Shown here piece by piece: positions 46,699 to 56,191 of a stretch of 64,000 bases of DNA. The notes below the pieces were generated by a model. It did not search any database and was not told where the DNA came from. It saw only the letters and a list, made by a program, of their open reading frames with translations. Both the position numbers and the translations under genes were made by a program. Each line of letters begins with the position of its first letter. Positions within the stretch are counted from its first letter, which is position 1. The stretch comes from Vibrio sp. ED004 (GTDB taxonomy: Bacteria; Pseudomonadota; Gammaproteobacteria; Enterobacterales; Vibrionaceae). The DNA is taken from positions 372,001 to 436,000 of the forward strand of contig NZ_CP066150.1 of the NCBI RefSeq assembly GCF_023206395.1. The letters are read 5' to 3'.

Positions 46699-47697
46699 AT
46701 GGTCACAATGCTTGATGTCGCGAACCGCGCGGGTGTATCAAAGTCGACGGTTTCTCGTGTCTTAAACGGCAAGAATATCGTGCGCCCAGATGTGGTGAAA
46801 AAGGTATTTGATGCGATTCAAGAAACAGGCTATCGACCAAACCTGCTAGCTCAGCAATTGGCGACCAAGAAGACCAATTTCATAGGCTTTGTTATCACTA
46901 ATGAGCTATTCAACGGACCTTACTTCTCTTCCTTGATGTATCACGCCGCTTCTTACAGCGAAAAATCGAACCACCAATTGGTGATCACCGATGGTAAACA
47001 CAGCGCTGAAGACGAAAGAAAGGCGATCAATTTCCTACTCGATATGAAATGCGCTGGCATCATCATTTATCCGCAATGTCTAACAGAAAGCGAGATAGCT
47101 CAGATCATCGAAAGTACTGATACGCCAATTCTTGTGCTTAACCGAGAAATGCCGTCGAAGCCCAATCATGCTATTACCACCGACCACTATCAGAGCGCTT
47201 GTTTGATGGTTGAACACATCATCGAGCAGGGTCATACCGATATTGCTGTGATTCGTGGTAAAGCCGGTTCTTCGACTGATGAGTTGCGTTACCAAGCCTA
47301 TCAAAATGTGCTAACTAAACAGGGTATTGCATTGGATGAGTCCAAGGTTGTTCAAGGTGATTGGACGATGGAAAGCGGCTATCACACGGCTCAGGCTCTG
47401 GTAAAAAGCAAAGCAAGCTTCACTGCGATCTTGTCTGAAAACGATGACATGGCGATTGGTGCGATTAAGGCGTTAACTGAACTGGGATATTCACTGCCTG
47501 AAGACATCTCTATTGTCGGATTTGATAACAGCAAAGTCGGTGCATTTTTAACGCCAAGCCTTACTTCGGTGAGTGTTCCATTAGAGCAAATGACGCAAAA
47601 AGCGATTCTGCAAATCGTCGGTGAAACTGAGAAAGCACAAGCCTTAGATACGACGGGCAGTTTAGTGATTCGTGATTCAGTCGCTCAGCGTATTTAA
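46699..47697 (+). CDS. LacI-family repressor (AscG-like)
   Basis: A 332-residue repressor. The helix-turn-helix and hinge are MLDVANRAGVSKSTVSRVLNG, with the family ligand domain after. GAGGA precedes the ATG. The two AscG-like operators before the upstream GH1 gene are its probable targets. In E. coli AscG represses ascFB, encoding a beta-glucoside PTS and 6-phospho-beta-glucosidase; here only the glycosidase gene is adjacent. The inducer is probably a phosphorylated beta-glucoside. Confidence 0.88.
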   Translation: MVTMLDVANRAGVSKSTVSRVLNGKNIVRPDVVKKVFDAIQETGYRPNLLAQQLATKKTNFIGFVITNELFNGPYFSSLMYHAASYSEKSNHQLVITDGKHSAEDERKAINFLLDMKCAGIIIYPQCLTESEIAQIIESTDTPILVLNREMPSKPNHAITTDHYQSACLMVEHIIEQGHTDIAVIRGKAGSSTDELRYQAYQNVLTKQGIALDESKVVQGDWTMESGYHTAQALVKSKASFTAILSENDDMAIGAIKALTELGYSLPEDISIVGFDNSKVGAFLTPSLTSVSVPLEQMTQKAILQIVGETEKAQALDTTGSLVIRDSVAQRI

Positions 47698-47873
47698 GCT
47701 CAATTAACAGAGAGTAGATTTCATAGTTAGCCTACAAAAAGTGATGGGCTACACATCTCTGAAATCGAGCTCAAACCTTGCTTACTCCGTTTTATTAGAT
47801 GTGCGATATTGCGTTTTTTGGTCGATGTGTTGACCATTATTAGGTAAGCAATGTGAAAGAGTAGGTAAGTAAC

Positions 47874-48434
47874 GTGAAAACAGAAAAACAAAAAATGCTA
47901 GCAGGTGAACCATATCAGGCTTGGGATGAAGAGCTTTATTCAGCTCGTATCGAATGTCGTAAGGTGCTTCAAAGACTCAATAACAGTATTCCTGACACAC
48001 CTGAGTGGGAAGCAGCAACTCAAGAGCTGATTCCGGGCTGTGAAAATGCGCATTTAGAACCTCCATTTCGTTGTGATTACGGCTCGAACATCAAGCTGGG
48101 CAAGAACTTCTACGCCAACTTTAACTGCGTGATTTTAGATGTGGCTGAAGTCTCCATTGGTGACAATGTGCTGCTTGGTCCTAATGTACAAATCCTTACC
48201 GCAGGCCACCCACTCGATGTGAAAGGCCGAGTTGAAGACGGCGTTGAGTTCGGTACTCCGATTAACGTTGGCGACAATGTTTGGCTTGGTGGTGGTGTCA
48301 TCATTTGCCCCGGCGTCACCATTGGCAAGAACAGCGTGATTGGCGCTGGAAGTGTGGTGACCAAAGACATCCCAGATAATGTGGTTGCGGTCGGTAACCC
48401 GTGTAAGGTTCTGAAAGCGATCGATAACGAGTAA
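47874..48434 (+). CDS. Maltose O-acetyltransferase-like sugar acetyltransferase
   Basis: A 186-residue Maa/LacA-family acetyltransferase, paralogue of the protein at 8956-9531. N-terminal Mac domain (MKTEKQKMLAGEPYQAWDEEL), hexapeptide repeats, catalytic His in LTAGHPLD, and IICPGVTIGKNSVIGAGSVV as typical coils. GTG start with AGGTAAG upstream; a near-copy of this start region lies just before it (47840-47860). It follows the LacI gene after 176 bases; a role in acetylating non-metabolised glycosides is known for the family but not shown here. Confidence 0.88.
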   Translation: MKTEKQKMLAGEPYQAWDEELYSARIECRKVLQRLNNSIPDTPEWEAATQELIPGCENAHLEPPFRCDYGSNIKLGKNFYANFNCVILDVAEVSIGDNVLLGPNVQILTAGHPLDVKGRVEDGVEFGTPINVGDNVWLGGGVIICPGVTIGKNSVIGAGSVVTKDIPDNVVAVGNPCKVLKAIDNE

Positions 48435-48452
48435 GCATCAGATTTAAATGAT

Positions 48453-48487
48453 AAAGCCCGAACTTAGATTCGGGCTTTGTTTTTTCT
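48453..48487 (+). terminator. Terminator after the acetyltransferase gene
   Basis: Stem AAAGCCCGAA / TTCGGGCTTT with a six-base loop, followed by a T run. Confidence 0.88.
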
Positions 48488-48493
48488 ATTCTT

Positions 48494-48570
48494 GTTAGAT
48501 GTTAGATGTTAGATGTTAGATGTTAGATGTTAGATGTTAGATGTTAGATGTTAGATGTTAGATGTTAGAT
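48494..48570. repeat. Heptanucleotide tandem repeat (GTTAGAT, 11 copies)
   Basis: Eleven perfect seven-base units. On the minus strand they provide the last codons and stop of the MFS gene (stop at 48558-48560). Perfect identity suggests recent slippage and variable copy number. Confidence 0.95.
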
Positions 48571-49745
48571 GTAGCGACTTGTTGAGTCTGCTTCTTGTCT
48601 AATAGACCACTGAATCGAGTCAATCCAAGAGCAATTAAAACAATCACAGCGCCGACCCACGGGGTGTTCATTAATCCAGATTCTGCAACAATCAAGCCTC
48701 CGCCCCAAGAGCCTACAGCGATACCGACATTGAAAGCTGCAATATTGAGTCCAGATGCCACATCTACTGCGTCTGGTGTGTATTTCGCTGCCAGTTTAAC
48801 AACATACACTTGTAGCCCCGGTACGTTGCCAAATGCGAATGCACCCCAAACCAAAATGGTAGCCACTGATGCGTATGGGTTAACTGCCGTGAAGTTAAAC
48901 ACAACCAGTACCGCAGCTAGACCAGAAAAGATAACCGTCAGCGCTTTGATTGGTCCCATTTTGTCAGCCATCTTACCACCCCAGATGTTACCTACCGCGA
49001 CGGAAACTCCGTAAACCAACATGATTAGGCTGATAGAGCTGGAATCAAAGCCCGACACGTTTTCAAGTATTGGAGCAAGGAAGGTAAAGGCTGTGAATGT
49101 GCCGCCATATCCCAGTGCTGTGATTGCATAAACCAATAACAGTCTTGGCTGAGTCAGAACTTTTAGTTGAGCTGATAACTTAGCCGCTGGTGGTTGTTTT
49201 AGGTTGTTAGGTACTAATAATGCACTGCCAATCAAAGCGATTAAGCCTAGTAGAGCAACGATCAAGAAGGTCGCTTGCCAGCCAAAAGTCTGGCCAATAT
49301 AAGTACCTAGTGGCACGCCTGTTACTAGAGCAACCGTTAATCCAGTAAACATGATTGCTATTGCGCTCGCGGCTTTGTCTTTTGAAACCAATCCAGTCGC
49401 GATGGTTGAGCCAATCGAGAAGAATACACCGTGTGCAAGGCCGGTGAGAATACGTGCGGCAATCAAGGTGTTATAGCCAGGAGCCTGCCATGCCAGTAAG
49501 TTCCCGACAACAAACAGAGACATTACGGTTAGCAGCACTGCTTTGCGATTCCATTTTCCCGTTAACACAGTGAGTACTGGCGCGCCAATCGCAACGCCTA
49601 GAGCGTACAAGCTCACTAATAATCCCGCTGATGGCAGTGATACATTTAAGTCGGCCGCCATCGTTGGTATAAAGCCAACAATAACAAACTCTGTGGTTCC
49701 AATGGCAAAGGCGCTGAGCGTCAATGCAAGTAAAGCTAGAGGCAT
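48558..49745 (-). CDS. MFS transporter, DHA1 group (AraJ/YdhP-like)
   Basis: Inner-membrane exporter of about 395 residues with twelve predicted helices. ALTLSAFAIGTTEFVIVG at the start is the signature of the AraJ/YdhP/NepI arabinose-efflux-like group. ATG at 49745 has GAGAG eight bases upstream. The C-terminal residues and stop fall in a heptanucleotide repeat (48494-48570), so the C-terminus could be read differently if the copy number or frame changed, but the stop occurs in the second unit. It is divergent from a LysR gene that probably regulates it. Substrate unknown. Confidence 0.87.
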   Translation of the reverse strand: MPLALLALTLSAFAIGTTEFVIVGFIPTMAADLNVSLPSAGLLVSLYALGVAIGAPVLTVLTGKWNRKAVLLTVMSLFVVGNLLAWQAPGYNTLIAARILTGLAHGVFFSIGSTIATGLVSKDKAASAIAIMFTGLTVALVTGVPLGTYIGQTFGWQATFLIVALLGLIALIGSALLVPNNLKQPPAAKLSAQLKVLTQPRLLLVYAITALGYGGTFTAFTFLAPILENVSGFDSSSISLIMLVYGVSVAVGNIWGGKMADKMGPIKALTVIFSGLAAVLVVFNFTAVNPYASVATILVWGAFAFGNVPGLQVYVVKLAAKYTPDAVDVASGLNIAAFNVGIAVGSWGGGLIVAESGLMNTPWVGAVIVLIALGLTRFSGLLDKKQTQQVATSNI

Positions 49746-49908
49746 GATTATTTCTCTCAAAGGTTATTCTTAAAGTGGAGCCGATTTACTGGCTCGTTTT
49801 GTTGGCGAGGATTATGAGAGAAATATCCTTTGCCAAAAACAGTGTGATTAACAAATTACTTTTGTTATAAATGCAATAGTTATTCTGTTCTTGGTGTAGG
49901 AGATTCCC

Positions 49909-50790
49909 GTGTTAACGCGATCGGATGATTTAGAAATTATGCTTACTGTCGTTGATAGCGGTGGCTTTTCTGCAGCGGCGCAGACGCTCGATATCCAAGT
50001 GGCTCGCGTCTCTCGAAGTGTCAGTCGAATTGAGAGTCAGTTGGGTGTTTCTCTCTTCAATAGAACCACTCGTCGAGTTGAACTGACGGAAGAGGGGCGA
50101 CAGTTTGTTGATTCTGTTAGGTTGGGTTTGCAGATGATCCAGAGTGCTGAAGAGGAAATCGTATCGCGCGGTGAATTACCAAAAGGACGTTTGCGAGTCG
50201 ATGCCGCTAGCCCATTTGTGTTCCACCAGTTAGTGCCGATAGTGGGCGAGTTTAATGAGGCTTACCCTGATATCGAGCTCGAGCTAACCTCAAATGAAGG
50301 ATTTGTGGATTTAATCGAGAAACGAACCGATGTCGCTATACGCATAGGAAAATTAACGGACTCCACACTCCACGCTCGGCCATTGGGGAAGAGTCTTCTC
50401 TATATGGTGGCTTCCCCTGAGTATCTTGCTAAGCGCGGAATCCCTCAAAAGTTCGAAGAGCTTTCTAGTCATCATACTGTTGGCTTTACTGGTGCCAAGG
50501 TGTTGAATCACTGGCCACTGCCAAACCAAAACTTCGTAGAACCAACCATGACAGCAAGCAACGGTGAGACTGTGCGCCAATTGGTATTAGCAGGTAATGG
50601 TATCGCTTGTTTATCTGGCTTTATGGTGCAGCAAGATATTGCTGAAGGGCGATTGATTCCGGTATTGGAACATTTGAAGCTGAATGATACAGACCGAGAG
50701 CGAGTCAATGCGGTGTTCTACAAATCATCGTCGGTATCTAAGCGTATCTCTGCGTTTATCGATTTTATTCAGCCTAGGCTAACCCTTTGA
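49909..50790 (+). CDS. LysR-family regulator divergent from the MFS gene
   Basis: A 293-residue LysR protein. GTG start with AGGAG six bases upstream. Helix-turn-helix about residues 15-60 (GGFSAAAQTLDIQVARVSRSVSRIE), then a CrgA/DsdC-like effector domain. It is divergent from the MFS gene (163-base spacer), so it probably controls that exporter. A palindrome (50823-50844) lies between it and adhC; whether this protein also acts there is not known. Confidence 0.88.
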   Translation: MLTRSDDLEIMLTVVDSGGFSAAAQTLDIQVARVSRSVSRIESQLGVSLFNRTTRRVELTEEGRQFVDSVRLGLQMIQSAEEEIVSRGELPKGRLRVDAASPFVFHQLVPIVGEFNEAYPDIELELTSNEGFVDLIEKRTDVAIRIGKLTDSTLHARPLGKSLLYMVASPEYLAKRGIPQKFEELSSHHTVGFTGAKVLNHWPLPNQNFVEPTMTASNGETVRQLVLAGNGIACLSGFMVQQDIAEGRLIPVLEHLKLNDTDRERVNAVFYKSSSVSKRISAFIDFIQPRLTL

Positions 50791-50822
50791 TTCACAGTTA
50801 GACGAAGTTAATCTCGCCACTT

Positions 50823-50844
50823 ATTATTACTAATACGTAATAAT
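50823..50844. promoter_or_regulatory. Palindrome upstream of the adhC gene
   Basis: Arms ATTATTAC / GTAATAAT around TAATAC. It lies about 120 bases upstream of the adhC start and 32 bases after the LysR stop. A candidate operator or regulator site; no terminator T run follows. Confidence 0.55.
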
Positions 50845-50946
50845 TATTTCCAAAAACAGGGGATTATCAAAGCTGATATCCCTACCTATACTAGCCCCGA
50901 CAAAACGAGAGAGCGATAACCAACAAGCTCAACGTTGACTGGCTAA

Positions 50947-52110
<1,164 letters not shown>

Positions 52111-52141
52111 CCTTAAATCTTAAACCTCATCTGGTTTTCTT

Positions 52142-52179
52142 AAAGTCCGTTAGATCAAATCTAGCGGACTTTATTTTTT
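52142..52179 (+). terminator. Terminator after adhC
   Basis: Stem AAAGTCCGTTAGAT / ATCTAGCGGACTTT with one mismatch and a CAA loop, then T-rich sequence. Confidence 0.87.
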
Positions 52180-52274
52180 CCTAGGCATGCTTTACCAAGG
52201 AATATTTTTATTAAAGGTTGTTCCCTTTAATAAAGGTATCTGAATTGTCCTACAGGGTTACTGGAATTGTCCTT

Positions 52275-53555
52275 ATGTTGACTAAACTTCGCCACTCTTT
52301 ACCTCTACAGTTAATGCTAGCAGCTTTGCTTGCATGGCTTTTTGCACAACTTATTGCTTCAACCTCTGGCATTACCCAAACGGGGTGGTATCAGTTCTTA
52401 ATGCTTGGCAAAACTACCTATATCGGCTTGCTCAAAATGGTCGTTGGGTTAGTGGTTTTATTCTCGTTATTGCAGGGCATAACAAGCATTGGCTCGATAA
52501 CTCGATTGAAGCAAATTGGCCGCAATACCGTACTTTTTTATAGCTTCACGACGTTGATAGCCATCTCTTTGGGCTTGGGTGCTTCACTGCTGTTGCCTGC
52601 TTGGGAGCCTTTAACCAGCGTTGCTACGATTGGAGACGACGTTCAGCTTATAAGCGAAGATGCGGCAGGTGGCGCTGCGATTGCCAGCAAGCTTTTTAGT
52701 ATGGCACTCGTGAACCCAGTAGCGGCGTTAACCAATGGTAACTTGCTCGCGATTGTCGTGTTCTCATTTATGTTGGGTATTGCTCTACTTTCTTCATTAC
52801 CAGAAAAACACCCGATTTTTGAAGTGCTTAATGGCTTGAACAAGAGCATCAATACCATTGTTGGTTGGATAATTCGTTTAGCTCCGCTAGCGGTTTTCGC
52901 CATTGTTCTCGATTTTACCGTTCGTGGTGGTGAATCACTGTTTGAGCAATTGGCACTGTTTGCTTTGCTCGTGTTTGTGCTGACTTTGATTCACGGAGCG
53001 ATTGTCTTACCGACTATTGCGAAGGTGATGACTGGGATTCGCAATAGCACCCTATTTAAAGGTATCTCGGCACCGATGGCGATGGCGTTCGCAACGTCAT
53101 CAAGCTCTGCTACTTTGCCACTGGCGATGCAGAGCGCAGAAGAAAAGCTCGGCGTATCGCAAAGTACAAGTAGCATGGTGTTGCCACTTGGCGCGGTGAT
53201 GAACATGGATGGTACGGCACTTTTCGAAGGTGTTGCAGCAATCTTCTTGGCTCAACTGTTTGGTGTTGACCTCACGACTTCTGGCTTGGTGATGATCTTT
53301 ATTATGGCGATGGTCTCTTCTGTGGGTGCACCGGGTATGCCATCTGGATCTATGTCTGGCATGCAGCTGGTGTTATTGGCCGCAGGTATACCACTGGAAG
53401 CGATCGCGATTCTGCTGATTATTGAACGTCCGTTAGATACATTCCGTACGGCAGTTAATGTTGAAGGTGACATGATTGCTGCACTGGTCGTGGATAAATG
53501 GCAGAAACAACAAAAGACAGTGCTTGAGCCTACACTGAGCGAGTCTGTAGCTTAG
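52275..53555 (+). CDS. DAACS-family sodium:dicarboxylate/amino-acid symporter
   Basis: Inner-membrane symporter of about 426 residues with eight predicted helices plus hairpins. The re-entrant loop FATSSSSATLPLA and the helix motif MNMDGTALFEG are the signature of GltP/DctA/SstT proteins. The start is uncertain: ATG 52275 fits the first helix (LRHSLPLQLMLAALLAWLFAQ), although the ribosome site is weak. It may carry glutamate, aspartate, serine or threonine, or C4-dicarboxylates. It is separate from adhC by a terminator. Confidence 0.87.
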   Translation: MLTKLRHSLPLQLMLAALLAWLFAQLIASTSGITQTGWYQFLMLGKTTYIGLLKMVVGLVVLFSLLQGITSIGSITRLKQIGRNTVLFYSFTTLIAISLGLGASLLLPAWEPLTSVATIGDDVQLISEDAAGGAAIASKLFSMALVNPVAALTNGNLLAIVVFSFMLGIALLSSLPEKHPIFEVLNGLNKSINTIVGWIIRLAPLAVFAIVLDFTVRGGESLFEQLALFALLVFVLTLIHGAIVLPTIAKVMTGIRNSTLFKGISAPMAMAFATSSSSATLPLAMQSAEEKLGVSQSTSSMVLPLGAVMNMDGTALFEGVAAIFLAQLFGVDLTTSGLVMIFIMAMVSSVGAPGMPSGSMSGMQLVLLAAGIPLEAIAILLIIERPLDTFRTAVNVEGDMIAALVVDKWQKQQKTVLEPTLSESVA

Positions 53556-53571
53556 GAATATCAAGTTCAAT

Positions 53572-53609
53572 GAAAAAGCCCGTTCAGGTATTCCGAACGG
53601 GCTTTTTGT
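53572..53609. terminator. Bidirectional terminator
   Basis: Stem AAAAGCCCGTTC / GAACGGGCTTTT with a nine-base loop and T run, between the convergent symporter and monooxygenase genes. Confidence 0.9.
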
Positions 53610-53635
53610 TGTTTGTTAATGTGCGCAGTCAATGA

Positions 53636-53926
53636 CTAACCGATTTTCGTCATCTCATTCAGTGTGAATGACGCCACACAACCTTCCGTTGCAGCCATGT
53701 ACTCAGCAAGGTGAGTATTACCCATGTGTGTTTGCCAAAGTTCGCGAGACGTCCAGTTTTCGTAGAAAGTGAAATGCGCAGGGTTTTCGTTGTTTTGGTG
53801 AAGGTCGTAGTTGATGCAACCTTCTTCAGCACGAGTGATATCAATCAGCTTTAGCAGTTCTGCTTTAACCAATTCAATTTTGTCTTCGTTAGCGACGATG
53901 TTTGCGATGATAGTCAGTTGAGTCAT
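53636..53926 (-). CDS. Antibiotic biosynthesis monooxygenase (ABM) domain protein
   Basis: A 96-residue ferredoxin-like dimeric protein of the ABM/YgiN group. EEGCINYDLHQ and FYENWTSRELWQTHMGNTHL are typical. YgiN is a quinol monooxygenase; many members have no known substrate. Two starts are possible (53932 and 53926); AGGT is seven bases from the second, which I prefer. Single gene. Confidence 0.87.
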   Translation of the reverse strand: MTQLTIIANIVANEDKIELVKAELLKLIDITRAEEGCINYDLHQNNENPAHFTFYENWTSRELWQTHMGNTHLAEYMAATEGCVASFTLNEMTKIG

Positions 53927-54150
53927 GTTCATTACCTATATTATTTGATTCACCGAGGTGGTGCTGTTCTTTGCCACAGGGGTTATTAGCTCAAGAGCGG
54001 GTCTATGCTTGTTGAACCCTAGTCTGTGTCGATGGATAAATAATAGTAGGAATAGTCAAAACGATAAACCGCGCTACGTTTGAATTATTATCAAAAATTA
54101 ATTGATAATAAATTGAGGTTTGTAGTCTATAGGGCGTAGGTGAATGAAGA

Positions 54151-54648
54151 TTAAAACCCGCCAGCCCAAGCATCAAAGTCATCAATGTTGTCGAGTTCTT
54201 GCTGGCTTCTTGGGGCAGGGTAATAAGGTAGTGCTAATCTCACAACAGAAGGAAGCAGTTCCCATTCTGGCGTCATCTTTAGGCGTGTCAATTCGTCATT
54301 AAGGCGCACAAACATGTAGTAGCCATCGCTGTGAGTATTTGCATAACTTGCGACTGTGGCGATATCTCCAGAAGGTAACTTTACATCTCGGCCGAGTGGG
54401 TAGAGTTGGTGTAGCGCAAAGCTCACTTTCGGGTCTTGCAGCATGCCTTGTTTAAAGCGCTCAAGGCCAATGGCAGTTGAGGTGGTGCGAGGCTTCCAGC
54501 CTGTGAGGAACAAGCCACTCAAGCTATCTTGGAATGGCTTACCTTTTCGATTACCTTCATTGCTAATGAATTGAACCGTCAATTTGTCTCCTGATTCTTC
54601 CAGAATCTCTAAAAACTGTTCACCAGTGCGATCGACTAAAAGCTTCAT
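54151..54648 (-). CDS. Uncharacterised protein
   Basis: I do not recognise this 165-residue protein. It has no signal peptide or membrane segment, no cysteines, and a Pro/Arg-rich end (PYYPAPRSQQELDNIDDFDAW). The middle reads like a soluble mixed alpha/beta domain. It is encoded alone between the ABM and reductase-like genes. The clear reading frame and codon use match the neighbours, so it is probably a real conserved gene. Confidence 0.65.
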   Translation of the reverse strand: MKLLVDRTGEQFLEILEESGDKLTVQFISNEGNRKGKPFQDSLSGLFLTGWKPRTTSTAIGLERFKQGMLQDPKVSFALHQLYPLGRDVKLPSGDIATVASYANTHSDGYYMFVRLNDELTRLKMTPEWELLPSVVRLALPYYPAPRSQQELDNIDDFDAWAGGF

Positions 54649-54787
54649 AAGACCCAGATACCTTTAAGAATGAGATACGACAAATGCTACTACTTCAGGG
54701 GAGGTTTGTGTAGGGACGATAAAGGTTATCCAGCGTGAACAATGTTTTCGGTGTTGATCGCTACATAACCGTTATATGAACAGCAGC

Positions 54788-55321
54788 TTAACGCTTACGC
54801 AAGTAGTGAGTTTGTACAATCTCATCAAGGTAAGTCGTGACGCCTTTCAGTGTAAAGTCGAGAGGAGAAACTAAGTCACCAAACAAAGGGGAGCCGCCAC
54901 CAAGAACGACAGGAATCGTCGAGATGATCAGCTCGTCAATCAGGTCTTCTTTCATGAAGTTTTGAATGGTAACGCCACCATCAATGTAAAGGTTGTTCAT
55001 ACCTTTGCCGTTCAGATCCTCGATGATCTGAGTGAGCTCACCCTTCACCAGGAACACTTTACCTTCCAGTTCCTTAGGCACTTCCGTTAAGGTGTTACTC
55101 AGCACATATACCGGTTTACTGTAAGGCCAATCAATACCGAAGCTCAACACCATATCCATCGTGTTACGGCCCATGACCAAAGCATCAATGCGATCAGTAT
55201 GGGCATTGTAACCCATGTCATCGCTCTCTGGATTTGGGATCGCGTGTAACCAATCTAGGTCACCTTGTTTGTCTGCAATATAACCATCAAGACTCGCGCC
55301 GATAAAGACAATATTTGACAT
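54788..55321 (-). CDS. Dihydrofolate reductase-like protein (RibD C-terminal domain)
   Basis: A 177-residue reductase of the RibD C-terminal/DHFR-like family. FIGASLDGYIADKQGDLDWL is the typical start and LVMGRNTMDMVL follows; NLYIDGGVTIQNFM is the cofactor-site motif. The ATG at 55321 with GGAG upstream is chosen over an ATG 33 bases earlier. The substrate is unknown; many such proteins are not the folate enzyme. It is divergent from a TetR gene with a palindrome between them, so TetR control is likely. Confidence 0.85.
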   Translation of the reverse strand: MSNIVFIGASLDGYIADKQGDLDWLHAIPNPESDDMGYNAHTDRIDALVMGRNTMDMVLSFGIDWPYSKPVYVLSNTLTEVPKELEGKVFLVKGELTQIIEDLNGKGMNNLYIDGGVTIQNFMKEDLIDELIISTIPVVLGGGSPLFGDLVSPLDFTLKGVTTYLDEIVQTHYLRKR

Positions 55322-55373
55322 TTTTAACTCCGAAATTGAACAGGAACTTGGCAATCACACCGTAATAAATTAA

Positions 55374-55396
55374 AATATTCTACAGTGTAGAATATT
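55374..55396. promoter_or_regulatory. Perfect 23-bp palindrome between reductase and TetR genes
   Basis: Arms AATATTCTAC / GTAGAATATT around AGT, a perfect ten-base inverted repeat. Location in the divergent promoter, 20 bases before the TetR start, fits a TetR operator that would control both genes. Confidence 0.85.
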
Positions 55397-55415
55397 GAGT
55401 TTAAGAGGTGGTGTT

Positions 55416-55985
55416 ATGACTGTCAAGGATCAAAAGCGAGGTCGACCAAAGAGTGGAACAAGCCAACTCTGTGCAGAGAAGATCTTAGATACGGCCAAAA
55501 GTATGATGCGTGAAAGTGGCAAATTACCGAGTATTCGAGGGTTAGCGACAGAGCTCGGCGTGGATGCGATGGCGATATATCATTACTTCAAGAATAAAAA
55601 TGATCTCTTGGAATCGATCACTGTGTCGTTGGTAGGAGAAGTTGCGCAGCCCCAACAAAACCAAGTGTGGCAAGAGAACCTTTATCAGCTCAGCGTGAGT
55701 TATCTGTCGGTATTGAATGACTATCGTGGGTTGCTCGAAACCCTGCTGACGATGAAATCTCTTGGGCCTGTTGAGGTGTTTAGCGAGCGCTTTGAAGCGG
55801 TAATGAGCCCTTTGAATCTCACATCAGAACAAACGGAAGACGCCCTTCATTTGCTGGTGGACTATCTGCATGGCTATGCGCTAGCACTCAACTGTAATCC
55901 AGATAGAACGGAAATTACGGTTGAGATGGTGAGAAAGCCGTTAGGCCTTTACTGCTTAGGTATCGAACAGCTGAGAGCGCAGTAA
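55416..55985 (+). CDS. TetR-family regulator
   Basis: A 189-residue regulator with an N-terminal helix-turn-helix (LPSIRGLATELGVDAMAIYHYFKNKNDLL) and a helical ligand domain of TetR_C type. ATG at 55416 has GAGGTGG upstream, better than an earlier TTG. Its start lies next to the 23-bp palindrome. It probably represses itself and the divergent reductase gene. Inducer unknown. Confidence 0.88.
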   Translation: MTVKDQKRGRPKSGTSQLCAEKILDTAKSMMRESGKLPSIRGLATELGVDAMAIYHYFKNKNDLLESITVSLVGEVAQPQQNQVWQENLYQLSVSYLSVLNDYRGLLETLLTMKSLGPVEVFSERFEAVMSPLNLTSEQTEDALHLLVDYLHGYALALNCNPDRTEITVEMVRKPLGLYCLGIEQLRAQ

Positions 55986-56191
55986 TTTCAGAACAAAGAT
56001 GAAGGTTTCAGGGCGCGGTTTAGTGATGTGCTGCTCACGATGAAGTACTGATGTTTCATTTATAGTGAACAATTACCTATAAATTTCAGGCTTTAGCAGT
56101 AATAATCTATGAATAGACCTGAACAGCTTGTGAGTCGAACAGCTTTCGGGACAGTTTCTAAAGACGTCATCGTGAAAAGGAAGTCAGACAC

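Noticed and set aside
48494..48570. CRISPR-like array
   Set aside because: Units are seven bases with no spacers; it is a simple tandem repeat.
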